From NCBI GenBank assembly GCA_044508675.1, contig JBIQHF010000002.1, positions 1-64,000 on the forward strand: a stretch of 64,000 bases of DNA, read 5' to 3'. This DNA is from Raineyella sp044508675 (GTDB taxonomy: Bacteria > Actinomycetota > Actinomycetes > Propionibacteriales > Propionibacteriaceae). This document shows positions 51,816 through 59,189 of this stretch, one piece after another. Position numbers and translations under genes: made by a program. The notes beneath the pieces are model-generated. The model made no database searches. It worked only from the letters and a program-made list of their open reading frames with translations, and was not told the DNA's origin. How positions within the stretch are numbered: the stretch's first letter is position 1; every line of letters begins with the position of its first letter.

Positions 51816-53753
51816 GTGGCAGCGCGACGAGCACCCGGGGTGCCGGGGGCACGTGGGGTCCTCGGGGTGGTGTTCATCGCCACGCTGCTGATGTCGTTGA
51901 GCTCCAACATGCTCAACATCGCGGTGCCGGCCCTGACCGCGCACTTCCACGCCTCGGCGGGCCAGAGCTCCCTGGTCGTGGTGGCCTACCAGTTGGTCAA
52001 CACCATGCTGCTGATCCCGATGGGACAGGTCGCCGATGCCGCCAACCGGCGACGTACGTTCCTGGCCGCGCTCGGCCTGTACGCGGTGGTCAGCCTGCTG
52101 ATGGGGCTGAGCCCGGACATCGCCTGGGTGGCCGGCGGACGTGCCCTGCAGGGGGCGGCCTCGGCGCTGCTGCTGAGCAATGCGGTGGCGATCCTGGCCG
52201 CGGTCTTCCCGGCCGATCGCCTGGCCGGTGCGATGGGGGTGTACCTGTCGGGCTTCTCCATCGGCCAGGTCCTCGGCCCGCTGGTCGGTGGTGTCATCGT
52301 CTCCACCATCGGCTGGCGCTGGTTGTTCTGGGGGCTGGTGCCGGTGGCCCTGGCGGCAGTGGTCTGGGGGATGTCCGCGCTTCGGGTCGTGCCGGTCGGC
52401 GAGCCACGCAAGGCCCACCTGGACCTGCCCGGGGGCCTGCTGTTGGCCCTGGTGGTGGGCGGCTCCCAGCTCGCGCTGAGCTTGGGCGCCCAGGTCGGGC
52501 TGGGGGACCGCCGGGTCCTGTCGGCCCTGGCCGGGTGCCTGCTGCTGCTCCCGTTGCTCGCCCTGGTCGAGCGCCGGTTGTCCCGACCGGTGCTCGCTCC
52601 CGAACTGTTCCGCACCCGGGACTTCCCGCTCGCCCTGCTGCACGGGTTCCTGGTGACGATGCCCCGGATCGGTGCGATGACCGTCGCGGGCCTCTACTTC
52701 CAGGGCGTCATGGGCGACCCCGCCGCGGTCAGCGCGCTGAAGATCCTCGGATTCCCCCTGGGCCTGACCCTCGGGTCCCTGGTCGGTGGCCGGGTCGGCC
52801 GCCGGATCGGCCATCGTGCCGCCCTGACCGCCAGCGCCGCGGTGTCGGCGGTGGGGATGGGGCTGCTCGCCGCCGATGTCCACCTGGCCACCGGCTGGGG
52901 CACGATGGTCGCCCTCGCCCTGGTCGGCCTGGGCAACGGGGTCTTCCAGACCGAGAACTCCAGCATGATCATCCTCAGCACCCCCCGGGAACGGACCGGG
53001 GTGGTGAACTCGATCCGGGTGATGACCCAGAGCTTCGGGGCAGGCATCGGACTGGCGCTGGCCATGGCGCTGGTCGTCGCGTTCGTGCCCGGCGAGGTGG
53101 CCAGGACCTTCCTGTCCGGTGATGCCGCCGCGGTGGGTGCCGGCCGGGCCGGTCTGGACGCCGGCTTCCTCCTCACGTACGGCACCTTCTTCGTGCTGAT
53201 GGCGCTGGGTGCCGTCCTCACCCTGGTCCGTCCCCGGCAGCCAGCCGCCGATGGACGCATTTACGCCCGATCAGGACGAAACCTCGACCCCCCGCGCCGA
53301 AGTGCGGCACACTTGAGTATGGCCAACATCGACGACTTCAATCCCCTTGACCCCTCGGAGGTCACCGACCAGCTCGATCCCGAGCAGAGCCTCGTGGAGC
53401 GTGGTGTGGCCGACCCGTTGGACGAGGGCATCATTGCCCCGGAGGACTGGTCGGGAGCCATGCACGAGGCCCTGGACCAGCCGGAGGGGCTCCGGCAGCG
53501 GCTCAAGCAGGAGGATCCCGGGCGAGATCCCTACGAGGAGCCCAACTGGGATGGCGAGGGTCTTGACGAGACCGAGTACCGGCGGGCCGGCCGACTGGTC
53601 GATGCCAACGGCGGGTTCGACCAGGAGGACCGCGAGTCCACCCTGGTCGGCCGCGACGTGGGGATCTCCGGTGGCGCGGCCAGTGCCGAGGAGGCCGCGG
53701 TCCAGGTGGTCGACGAGGACGACCTGATCGAGGCCGAGGGTCGCGACGACTGA
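51816..53753 (+). CDS. MFS transporter (DHA2-like), open frame continuing into a DUF5709 protein
   Basis: The first about 480 residues form a 14-helix major facilitator of the drug:H+ antiporter 2 type (LLMSLSSNMLNIAVPALTAHFHAS; LIPMGQVADAANRRRTF; GRALQGAASALLLSNAVAILAAVFP; GPLVGGVIVSTIGWRWLFW). It starts at GTG 51816, directly after the flavin reductase stop, so it is in that operon and may export pathway compounds. No stop codon follows the last helix. The frame runs through about 25 unstructured residues (RPRQPAADGRIYARSGRN...) and then encodes an entire DUF5709-type protein, ending at 53753. Either the stop was lost, a base error exists near 53250-53318, or this is a true fusion of 645 residues. 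Confidence 0.75.
   Translation: MAARRAPGVPGARGVLGVVFIATLLMSLSSNMLNIAVPALTAHFHASAGQSSLVVVAYQLVNTMLLIPMGQVADAANRRRTFLAALGLYAVVSLLMGLSPDIAWVAGGRALQGAASALLLSNAVAILAAVFPADRLAGAMGVYLSGFSIGQVLGPLVGGVIVSTIGWRWLFWGLVPVALAAVVWGMSALRVVPVGEPRKAHLDLPGGLLLALVVGGSQLALSLGAQVGLGDRRVLSALAGCLLLLPLLALVERRLSRPVLAPELFRTRDFPLALLHGFLVTMPRIGAMTVAGLYFQGVMGDPAAVSALKILGFPLGLTLGSLVGGRVGRRIGHRAALTASAAVSAVGMGLLAADVHLATGWGTMVALALVGLGNGVFQTENSSMIILSTPRERTGVVNSIRVMTQSFGAGIGLALAMALVVAFVPGEVARTFLSGDAAAVGAGRAGLDAGFLLTYGTFFVLMALGAVLTLVRPRQPAADGRIYARSGRNLDPPRRSAAHLSMANIDDFNPLDPSEVTDQLDPEQSLVERGVADPLDEGIIAPEDWSGAMHEALDQPEGLRQRLKQEDPGRDPYEEPNWDGEGLDETEYRRAGRLVDANGGFDQEDRESTLVGRDVGISGGAASAEEAAVQVVDEDDLIEAEGRDD
53319..53753 (+). CDS. 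DUF5709-domain protein (nested in-frame start)
   Basis: An internal ATG at 53319 begins a 144-residue acidic protein that looks complete by itself: MANIDDFNPLDPSEVTDQLDPEQSLVERGVADPLDEGI at the start and GGFDQEDRESTLVGRDVGISGGAASAEEAAVQVVDEDDL at the end. This is the pattern of free-standing actinobacterial DUF5709 proteins of unknown function. A CACACT box stands 5 bases before the ATG, compatible with a leaderless promoter, though weaker than others in the window. It probably represents an independent gene whether or not the upstream transporter frame reads into it. Confidence 0.65.
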   Translation: MANIDDFNPLDPSEVTDQLDPEQSLVERGVADPLDEGIIAPEDWSGAMHEALDQPEGLRQRLKQEDPGRDPYEEPNWDGEGLDETEYRRAGRLVDANGGFDQEDRESTLVGRDVGISGGAASAEEAAVQVVDEDDLIEAEGRDD

Positions 53754-53830
53754 GGCACTAGCATGGGTGTATCCGGTCGTCCCGACCAGGGACACCGTGC
53801 CCGGCGACCTTCGGAGGCATCCTGTCCAGC

Positions 53831-54847
53831 GTGCACACCCTCGACGTGATCGACGACGGCAAGGGTCCCGGGGACCGTACGCTCATCGTCCCCGCCTCGA
53901 TCGACATGGTGTCGGTCCTGGGGCCGGGCGATGAGTTCCTGCGAATCCTCGAGCGGGTGCTCGATGCCGATATCCACGTGCGGGGCAACGAGATCCACCT
54001 GCGCGGCGACGCCGCGGCGCTGCGGGCCGGCACCGAGGCGCTGACCGAGATGGTCACCATCGTGCGGACCGGCCAGGGCCTGACCGCGGACGCCGTCGAG
54101 CGCCTGGTCGGCATGCTGGCCGGCGAGTCCGAGGCCCGCCCGGCCGAGGTGCTGACGCACTCGATCCTGTCCAACCGCGGCCGGACGATCCGGCCGAAGA
54201 CACTGAACCAGAAGCACTACGTCGATGCGATCGACCGGCACACGGTGGTCTTCGGCATCGGCCCGGCCGGCACCGGCAAGACCTACCTCGCCGTGGCGAA
54301 GGCCGTCCAGGCGCTGCAGCGCAAGGAGGTCAACCGGATCATCCTCACCCGCCCGGCGGTCGAGGCCGGTGAGCACCTCGGCTACCTGCCGGGCACGTTG
54401 AGCGACAAGATCGACCCGTACGTCCGGCCGCTGTACGACGCGTTGCACGACATGGTCGACCCGGACTCGATCCCGAAGCTGCTGACCGCGGGGACGATCG
54501 AGGTCGCCCCACTGGCGTACATGCGTGGCCGTACGCTCAACGACGCGTTCATCATCCTCGACGAGGCGCAGAACACCACCGCCGAGCAGATGAAGATGTT
54601 CCTGACCCGTCTCGGCTTCGGCTCGCGGATGGTCGTCACCGGCGACGTCACCCAGATCGACCTGCCCGGTGGCCAGCGTTCCGGGCTGCGGATGGTCACC
54701 GACATCTTGCAGGATGTCGACGACATCGCGTTCTGCGAGCTGACCAGCCGGGACGTGGTCCGGCACAAGCTGGTCGGCCGCATCGTCGCCGCCTACGACC
54801 AGTTCGAGGCGGAGCATCCGCACGACACCAAGGGCCGGCGCCGATGA
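53831..54847 (+). CDS. phoH: PhoH-family ATPase
   Basis: A 338-residue PhoH-like protein. An N-terminal KH-like part (about 20-80) is followed by the P-loop ATPase core with Walker A GIGPAGTGKTYLAVAKAV (near residue 140), TRPAVEAGEHLGYLPGTLSDKIDPYVRPLYDAL and Walker B FIILDEAQNTTAEQMKMFLTR, ending in VVTGDVTQIDLPGGQRSGL. It is linked with RNA metabolism and is almost always next to ybeY. GTG 53831 is 13 bases from the GGAGG at 53813-53817. An in-frame CTG at 53822 has better spacing and is a possible true start. TAGCAT (53759-53764) is a likely -10 box. Confidence 0.93.
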   Translation: MHTLDVIDDGKGPGDRTLIVPASIDMVSVLGPGDEFLRILERVLDADIHVRGNEIHLRGDAAALRAGTEALTEMVTIVRTGQGLTADAVERLVGMLAGESEARPAEVLTHSILSNRGRTIRPKTLNQKHYVDAIDRHTVVFGIGPAGTGKTYLAVAKAVQALQRKEVNRIILTRPAVEAGEHLGYLPGTLSDKIDPYVRPLYDALHDMVDPDSIPKLLTAGTIEVAPLAYMRGRTLNDAFIILDEAQNTTAEQMKMFLTRLGFGSRMVVTGDVTQIDLPGGQRSGLRMVTDILQDVDDIAFCELTSRDVVRHKLVGRIVAAYDQFEAEHPHDTKGRRR

Positions 54848-55314
54848 GCGTGGAGCTGAACAACGAGTCCGGCCAGCAGGTCGATGAGCAGGGCCTGGCC
54901 GCGCTCGCGGACTGGGTGTTGGAGGAGCTGCGCATCCACCCCCAGGCCGAGCTGTCGATCGTGCTGGTCGACGAGGAGGCGATGGCCGCCTACCACCAGC
55001 GGTTCATGGACCTGCCGGGCCCGACCGACGTGATGTCGTTCCCGATGGACGAGCTGCGGATCCCGGACCCGGACCAGCCCTCGCCCGAGGGCATCCTGGG
55101 CGACATCATGCTGTGCCCGACCGTGACCGCCCGCCAGGCCGCCGAGAACGATCGCACCCCGGACCAGGAGGCCGAGTACCTGCTGGTGCACGGCATCCTG
55201 CACCTGCTGGGCTACGACCACGCGACACCCGAGGAGCACGCCGAGATGTTCGGCCTGCACCACCGGCTGCTGGCCGCGTACGAGACGCACCGCAGCGGTG
55301 ATTCCCAGGCATGA
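54844..55314 (+). CDS. ybeY: endoribonuclease YbeY, rRNA maturation
   Basis: A 156-residue zinc-dependent RNase that processes 16S rRNA 3' ends and takes part in ribosome quality control. The metal site is HGILHLLGYDHATPEEH (HxxxHxxGxDH, near residue 119). LSIVLVDEEAMAAYHQRFMDLPGPTDVMSFPMDE is the conserved central segment, and LGDIMLCPTVTARQA follows. It overlaps phoH by 4 bases (ATGA) and the next gene by 4 bases, a tightly coupled operon. Confidence 0.95.
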   Translation: MSVELNNESGQQVDEQGLAALADWVLEELRIHPQAELSIVLVDEEAMAAYHQRFMDLPGPTDVMSFPMDELRIPDPDQPSPEGILGDIMLCPTVTARQAAENDRTPDQEAEYLLVHGILHLLGYDHATPEEHAEMFGLHHRLLAAYETHRSGDSQA

Positions 55315-56657
55315 GCCAGCCCGACATCATCCAACTGGTCGTCGCCGCGGTCCTGGCGATCGGGGCCGGCATCCTGTCCGCGATCGACGCAGCCCTGCAG
55401 TCGTTCTCGCACGCCCGAGCCCAGAACCTGGTCCAGGAGGGCAAGCCCGGCGCCAGGCGCCTGGAGCTGATCACCCAGGACCCGGCCCCGACCCTGAACG
55501 CCGTGCTGTTCATCAGCACGATCCTGCAGGTCACCTCGATCGTCCTGGTCACCCGGGTGGTGTTCTCGTTCGACCTGCGCACCTGGGTCCAGTTGCTGGT
55601 CGCGATCGGCTCGATGGTGATCGTGTCGTTCATCGCCTGGGGCGTCGCCCCCCGGACCCTGGGACGCCAGCACGCCGACAGCGTCGCGACCCGTGCATCG
55701 GGCCTGGTCAGCGTGCTCACCTCGCTGCTCGGCCCGATCCCGCAGATCCTGATCTGGGTCGGCAACCTGCTCACCCCGGGCCGCGGCTTCGACGACGGCC
55801 CGTTCTCCTCCGAGGCCGAGCTGCGCGAGCTGGTCGACATGGCCGAGCAGTCCGACGTGATCGAGGCCGGTGAGCGGCGGATGATCCACTCGGTCTTCGA
55901 GCTCGGTGACACGATGGTCAAGGAGGTCATGGTCCCTCGCACCGGCATCGTCTCGATCGAGGACCACAAGACCCTGCGCCAGGCCACGTCGCTGGCGCTG
56001 CGCTCCGGGTTCAGCCGGATCCCGGTGGTGGGCGAGGGCGGCCTCGACAACGTGCTGGGCATCGTGTTCCTGAAGGACCTGATGAAGCGTACGTACGACA
56101 ACCCCCAGGCGCAGACCACCGAGAAGGTGTCCTCGTTGATGCGGCCACCGACCTGGTGCCCGGACTCCAAGCCGGTCGACGACCTGTTGCGCGAAATGCA
56201 GGCGACGCACTCGCACATGGTGATGGTGGTCGACGAGTTCGGCGGGACCGCCGGGCTGGCGACCATCGAGGACATCCTGGAGGAGATCGTCGGCGAGATC
56301 GTGGACGAGTACGACGCCGGCGAGATGGCACCGGTGACAGAGCTGTCCGAGGGCCGCTACCGTGTCTCCGCCCGACTCGCAGTCGACGAGGTCGGCAAGC
56401 TGTTCGGCCGCAAGCTGGACGACGACGATGTCGACACGGTGGGAGGACTGATGGCCAAGGTGCTCAACGTGGTCCCGATTGCCGGCTCCGTGGTCCACTG
56501 GGAGGGGCTGGAGCTGGTGGCCGAGCGTGGCCAGGGGCGCCGCAACCAGATCGACACCATCCTGGTCACCCAGGTGGGCAACGACAAGGAAGCCGGAGAC
56601 GATCGGGCCACTGCAGCGGTGCTGCGCGCGGCCGGGGATGCGGGGGAGAAGCGATGA
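55311..56657 (+). CDS. hemolysin-family CNNM/CorC transporter protein with CBS domains
   Basis: A 448-residue membrane protein. An N-terminal CNNM/DUF21 domain with about four helices (residues 1-150; LAIGAGILSAIDAALQSFSHARAQNL) leads to ELRELVDMAEQSDVIEAGERRMIHSVFELGDTMVKEVMVPR. A CBS pair (about 205-330, including TRTGIVSIEDHKTLRQAT and HSHMVMVVDEFGGTAGLATIEDILEEIVGEI) and a CorC/HlyC domain (about 345-425) complete it. The family functions in Mg2+/Co2+ handling. It sits between ybeY and era in the standard order, with 4-base overlaps on both sides. The transported ion is not identifiable from sequence alone. Confidence 0.9.
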   Translation: MSQPDIIQLVVAAVLAIGAGILSAIDAALQSFSHARAQNLVQEGKPGARRLELITQDPAPTLNAVLFISTILQVTSIVLVTRVVFSFDLRTWVQLLVAIGSMVIVSFIAWGVAPRTLGRQHADSVATRASGLVSVLTSLLGPIPQILIWVGNLLTPGRGFDDGPFSSEAELRELVDMAEQSDVIEAGERRMIHSVFELGDTMVKEVMVPRTGIVSIEDHKTLRQATSLALRSGFSRIPVVGEGGLDNVLGIVFLKDLMKRTYDNPQAQTTEKVSSLMRPPTWCPDSKPVDDLLREMQATHSHMVMVVDEFGGTAGLATIEDILEEIVGEIVDEYDAGEMAPVTELSEGRYRVSARLAVDEVGKLFGRKLDDDDVDTVGGLMAKVLNVVPIAGSVVHWEGLELVAERGQGRRNQIDTILVTQVGNDKEAGDDRATAAVLRAAGDAGEKR

Positions 56658-57607
56658 GTGGGCAGCAGCAGGGCCAGGGGACGGCGGAGGGCGACTACCG
56701 CTCCGGCTTCGTCTGCTTCGTGGGCCGCCCCAATGCGGGCAAGTCCACGCTGACCAACGCCCTGGTCGGGCAGAAGATCGCCATCGCCTCGGACAAGCCG
56801 CAGACCACCCGCCACGTGGTGCGCGGCATCATCAGCAGGCCCGACGGCCAGCTGATCCTGATCGACACGCCCGGCCTGCACAAGCCGCGCACCCTGCTGG
56901 GGGAGCGACTCAACGACCTGGTCCGCGAGACCTGGTCCGAGGTCGACGTCGTCGCGGTGTGCCTGCCGGCCAACCAGCGGCTCGGCCCCGGCGACACCTA
57001 CCTGGTCGAGCAATTGGCGCAGCTGCGCCAGCGCCCGACCCTGGTCGCGATCGCCACCAAGACCGACACCGTCAGCGGCGAGCGGCTGCGCGACCACCTG
57101 CTGTCGATCCAGGCGCTCGAGGAGAAGCTCGGTATCACCTGGGCCCACATCTTCCCGGTCTCGGCCCTCACCGGCGACCAGGTCGAGGAGCTGGGCGACG
57201 TGCTGCTCGGGATGCTGCCGCCCGGGCCGATGTACTACCCCGATGACGAGTTCACCGACGAGCCGGAGGAGCAGCTGGTCTGCGAGCTGATCCGCGAGGC
57301 AGCACTCGACGGTGTGCGCGAGGAGCTGCCGCACTCCATCGCGGTGGTCGTCGACGAGATGTCGATGCGCCCGGACCGCCCCGAGGACAAGCCGTTGCTG
57401 GACATCTACGCCTCGATGGTGGTCGAGCGGGAGTCCCAGAAAGGCATCGTGATCGGGCGCAAGGGTGAGCGACTCCGCGCTGTCGGCACGACCGCCCGCA
57501 AGCAGATCTCCCACCTGCTCGGCGTCCCGGTGTACTTGGACATCAAGGTGAAGGTGATGAAGGACTGGCAGCGCGACCCCAAGTACCTCAACCGCCTGGG
57601 GTTCTGA
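56654..57607 (+). CDS. era: GTPase Era
   Basis: A 317-residue GTPase needed for 30S maturation. It shows G1 GRPNAGKSTLTNAL, the switch region KPQTTRHVVRGIIS, G3 LIDTPGLHKPRTLLGE, a G4 variant IATKTDTV (TKxD rather than NKxD) and a C-terminal KH domain binding the 16S 3' end (DIYASMVVERESQKGIVIGRKGERLRAVGTTARKQISHLLG). ATG 56654 overlaps the preceding stop by 4 bases. Its own stop overlaps the next start by one base (TGATG). The gene is intact and of normal length. Confidence 0.95.
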   Translation: MSGQQQGQGTAEGDYRSGFVCFVGRPNAGKSTLTNALVGQKIAIASDKPQTTRHVVRGIISRPDGQLILIDTPGLHKPRTLLGERLNDLVRETWSEVDVVAVCLPANQRLGPGDTYLVEQLAQLRQRPTLVAIATKTDTVSGERLRDHLLSIQALEEKLGITWAHIFPVSALTGDQVEELGDVLLGMLPPGPMYYPDDEFTDEPEEQLVCELIREAALDGVREELPHSIAVVVDEMSMRPDRPEDKPLLDIYASMVVERESQKGIVIGRKGERLRAVGTTARKQISHLLGVPVYLDIKVKVMKDWQRDPKYLNRLGF

Positions 57608-59051
57608 TGCGCGGGGCAGAACCGGCGGCCCGCCGCCGGGGCGTACGGGCCCTCCCGGTGGCCGCGCTGCTCGCCCTGGCCACCGTGCTCGCCGGCTGCG
57701 GTGGCGGCGGAGCCACCCCGGAGCCGACCGACCCCCCGACGACGGAGCCATCGGTCACCGAGGCGCCCGCGACGCCGAGCCCCACGGCCACCCCGACCCC
57801 CAGCGGTTCCGGGGACGTCACCGACCCACGGGTGCTGGACGAGCTCACCTACCTGGGCGGCTGCGGCATCGAGGCTCCGTACCGACTGACACCGATGACC
57901 GGCGGCCGCCAGGCGACGCCGGTGATGATGGACGGCACCAGTCGCCGGGCCGAGGTCGTCTCCTCCCGCCCGGTCGAGCTCGCCGACACCCAGCTCGCGC
58001 TGGTCGAGCTGCGCTGCACCTCCGGGGTCGACTCCCTGCGCGGCTGGCACCTGGTGGGGCAGGCCGACGGGGAGGCCGCCGACCTCGGGCTGGTCGCCGC
58101 CGGTCAGAGCGCCATCATCGAAGTCGAGGACGACCGCCTGGCGGTCGAGCTGACCTATCCCTCCGGGGACGACCCGGAGCATCCTGGCCGCTCCACCGTC
58201 GAGTACCGGGTCGCCTTGGTCGGCAACACGCCGGTGCGCCTGTTCCCCGGCGCGGACCTGGCCTCCGTTCCCGCCCGGGTGGCGACCTGGCCCGCCGGGG
58301 CGTGGGCCCAGGGCCTGGGCACGTACGACGCGCTGGCGCTCGGTGGGCCGGAGCGCTCGCTGCAGCGGCGCGGCCNNNNNNNNNNNNNNNNNNNNNNNNN
58401 NNNNNNNNNNNNNNNNNNNNNNNNNNNNNNNNNNNNNNNNNNNNNNNNNNNNNNNNNNNNNNNNNNNNNNNNNNNACGTACGACGCGCTGGCGCTCGGTG
58501 GGCCGGAGCGCTCGCTGCAGCGGCGCGGCCCGGTCGTCCTCGACAGCGTCGATCGCGCCCTGGCTCCGAACAGCATGGCCAACGAGGTCTACTGCGAGAT
58601 CGACCCGGCAGTCGTCACCACCACCGACAGCGCCTCGATCCGGGTCGGCGACACCCGTACGCCCGTCGACGGCGGCGGGGCGATCCTGCCCCTGGAGACG
58701 GCGACCCAGACCGAGCCTGCGCAGGTCGCGCACTGGCGGCTGCCACTCGACACCGCCAGCGCCGGACTACTGGTGCCGATCAACGGGCTGGCCCCGACGC
58801 CAGCGCTGGTCACCACCGAGGCGCCGGTACGCTCCGACGAGCCCGCAGTGGTCGTTCGATCCGCCGCCCCGGTCGACTCGCTGCTCGGCGACCGGGCGTG
58901 GTTCAGCGGAGCCACCGGGGTGGTCCGCGACGCGGAGGGCCGGGTCGTGCTGGTCGGTACCTGGAACTCGTTCGACGAACGGGGCCCGGCCGGATCCGGC
59001 ATGCGCCCGCTCCCTGATCCCGAGGCGGTGGGCGAGACGTACGGCTGCTGA
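57607..59051 (+). CDS. hypothetical lipoprotein interrupted by an artefactual gap
   Basis: The gene starts at ATG 57607 with a lipoprotein signal (ALLALATVLAGC, Cys near residue 31). A Pro/Thr/Ser spacer (35-70) and a large extracellular part follow. The frame breaks at the N gap, but the 55 bases before it (58321-58375) are repeated exactly after it (58476-58530). Removing one copy and the 100 N (155 bases) brings both halves into one frame, giving about 429 residues that end in GETYGC. The second half contains YCEIDPAVVTTTDSASIRVGD, a DSLLGDRAWFSGATGVVRDAEGRVVLVGTW segment and a trypsin-like-protease-like feel without a clear catalytic triad. No family is recognised. Confidence 0.65.
58321..58530. 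repeat. exact 55-bp duplication flanking an N gap
   Basis: Bases 58321-58375 and 58476-58530 are identical and separated only by N. This is the signature of two contig ends that overlap but were left unjoined, not a biological repeat. Confidence 0.9.
58376..58475. other. assembly gap of 100 N, probably spurious
   Basis: One hundred N between identical 55-bp ends. Collapsing it restores the reading frame of the lipoprotein gene, so no sequence is likely to be missing. Confidence 0.92.
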
Positions 59052-59073
59052 CGTCGCCCTGTCGGGCGGATCC

Positions 59074-59127
59074 GTCGAGCAGGAAGTGGTGGTCGAGCAG
59101 GCAGTGGTGGTCGAGCAGGCAGTGGTG
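59074..59127. repeat. 18-bp tandem repeat, three copies
   Basis: GTCGAGCAGGMAGTGGTG at 59074, 59092 and 59110 (A in the first copy, C in the other two), in the spacer between the lipoprotein gene and argG. Confidence 0.9.
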
Positions 59128-59189
59128 AATGGACGTCCCGAGGCGAGACCTTCGGTGCTCGGCGTGGGGGTGGCGATAGTCTTTCCCCC

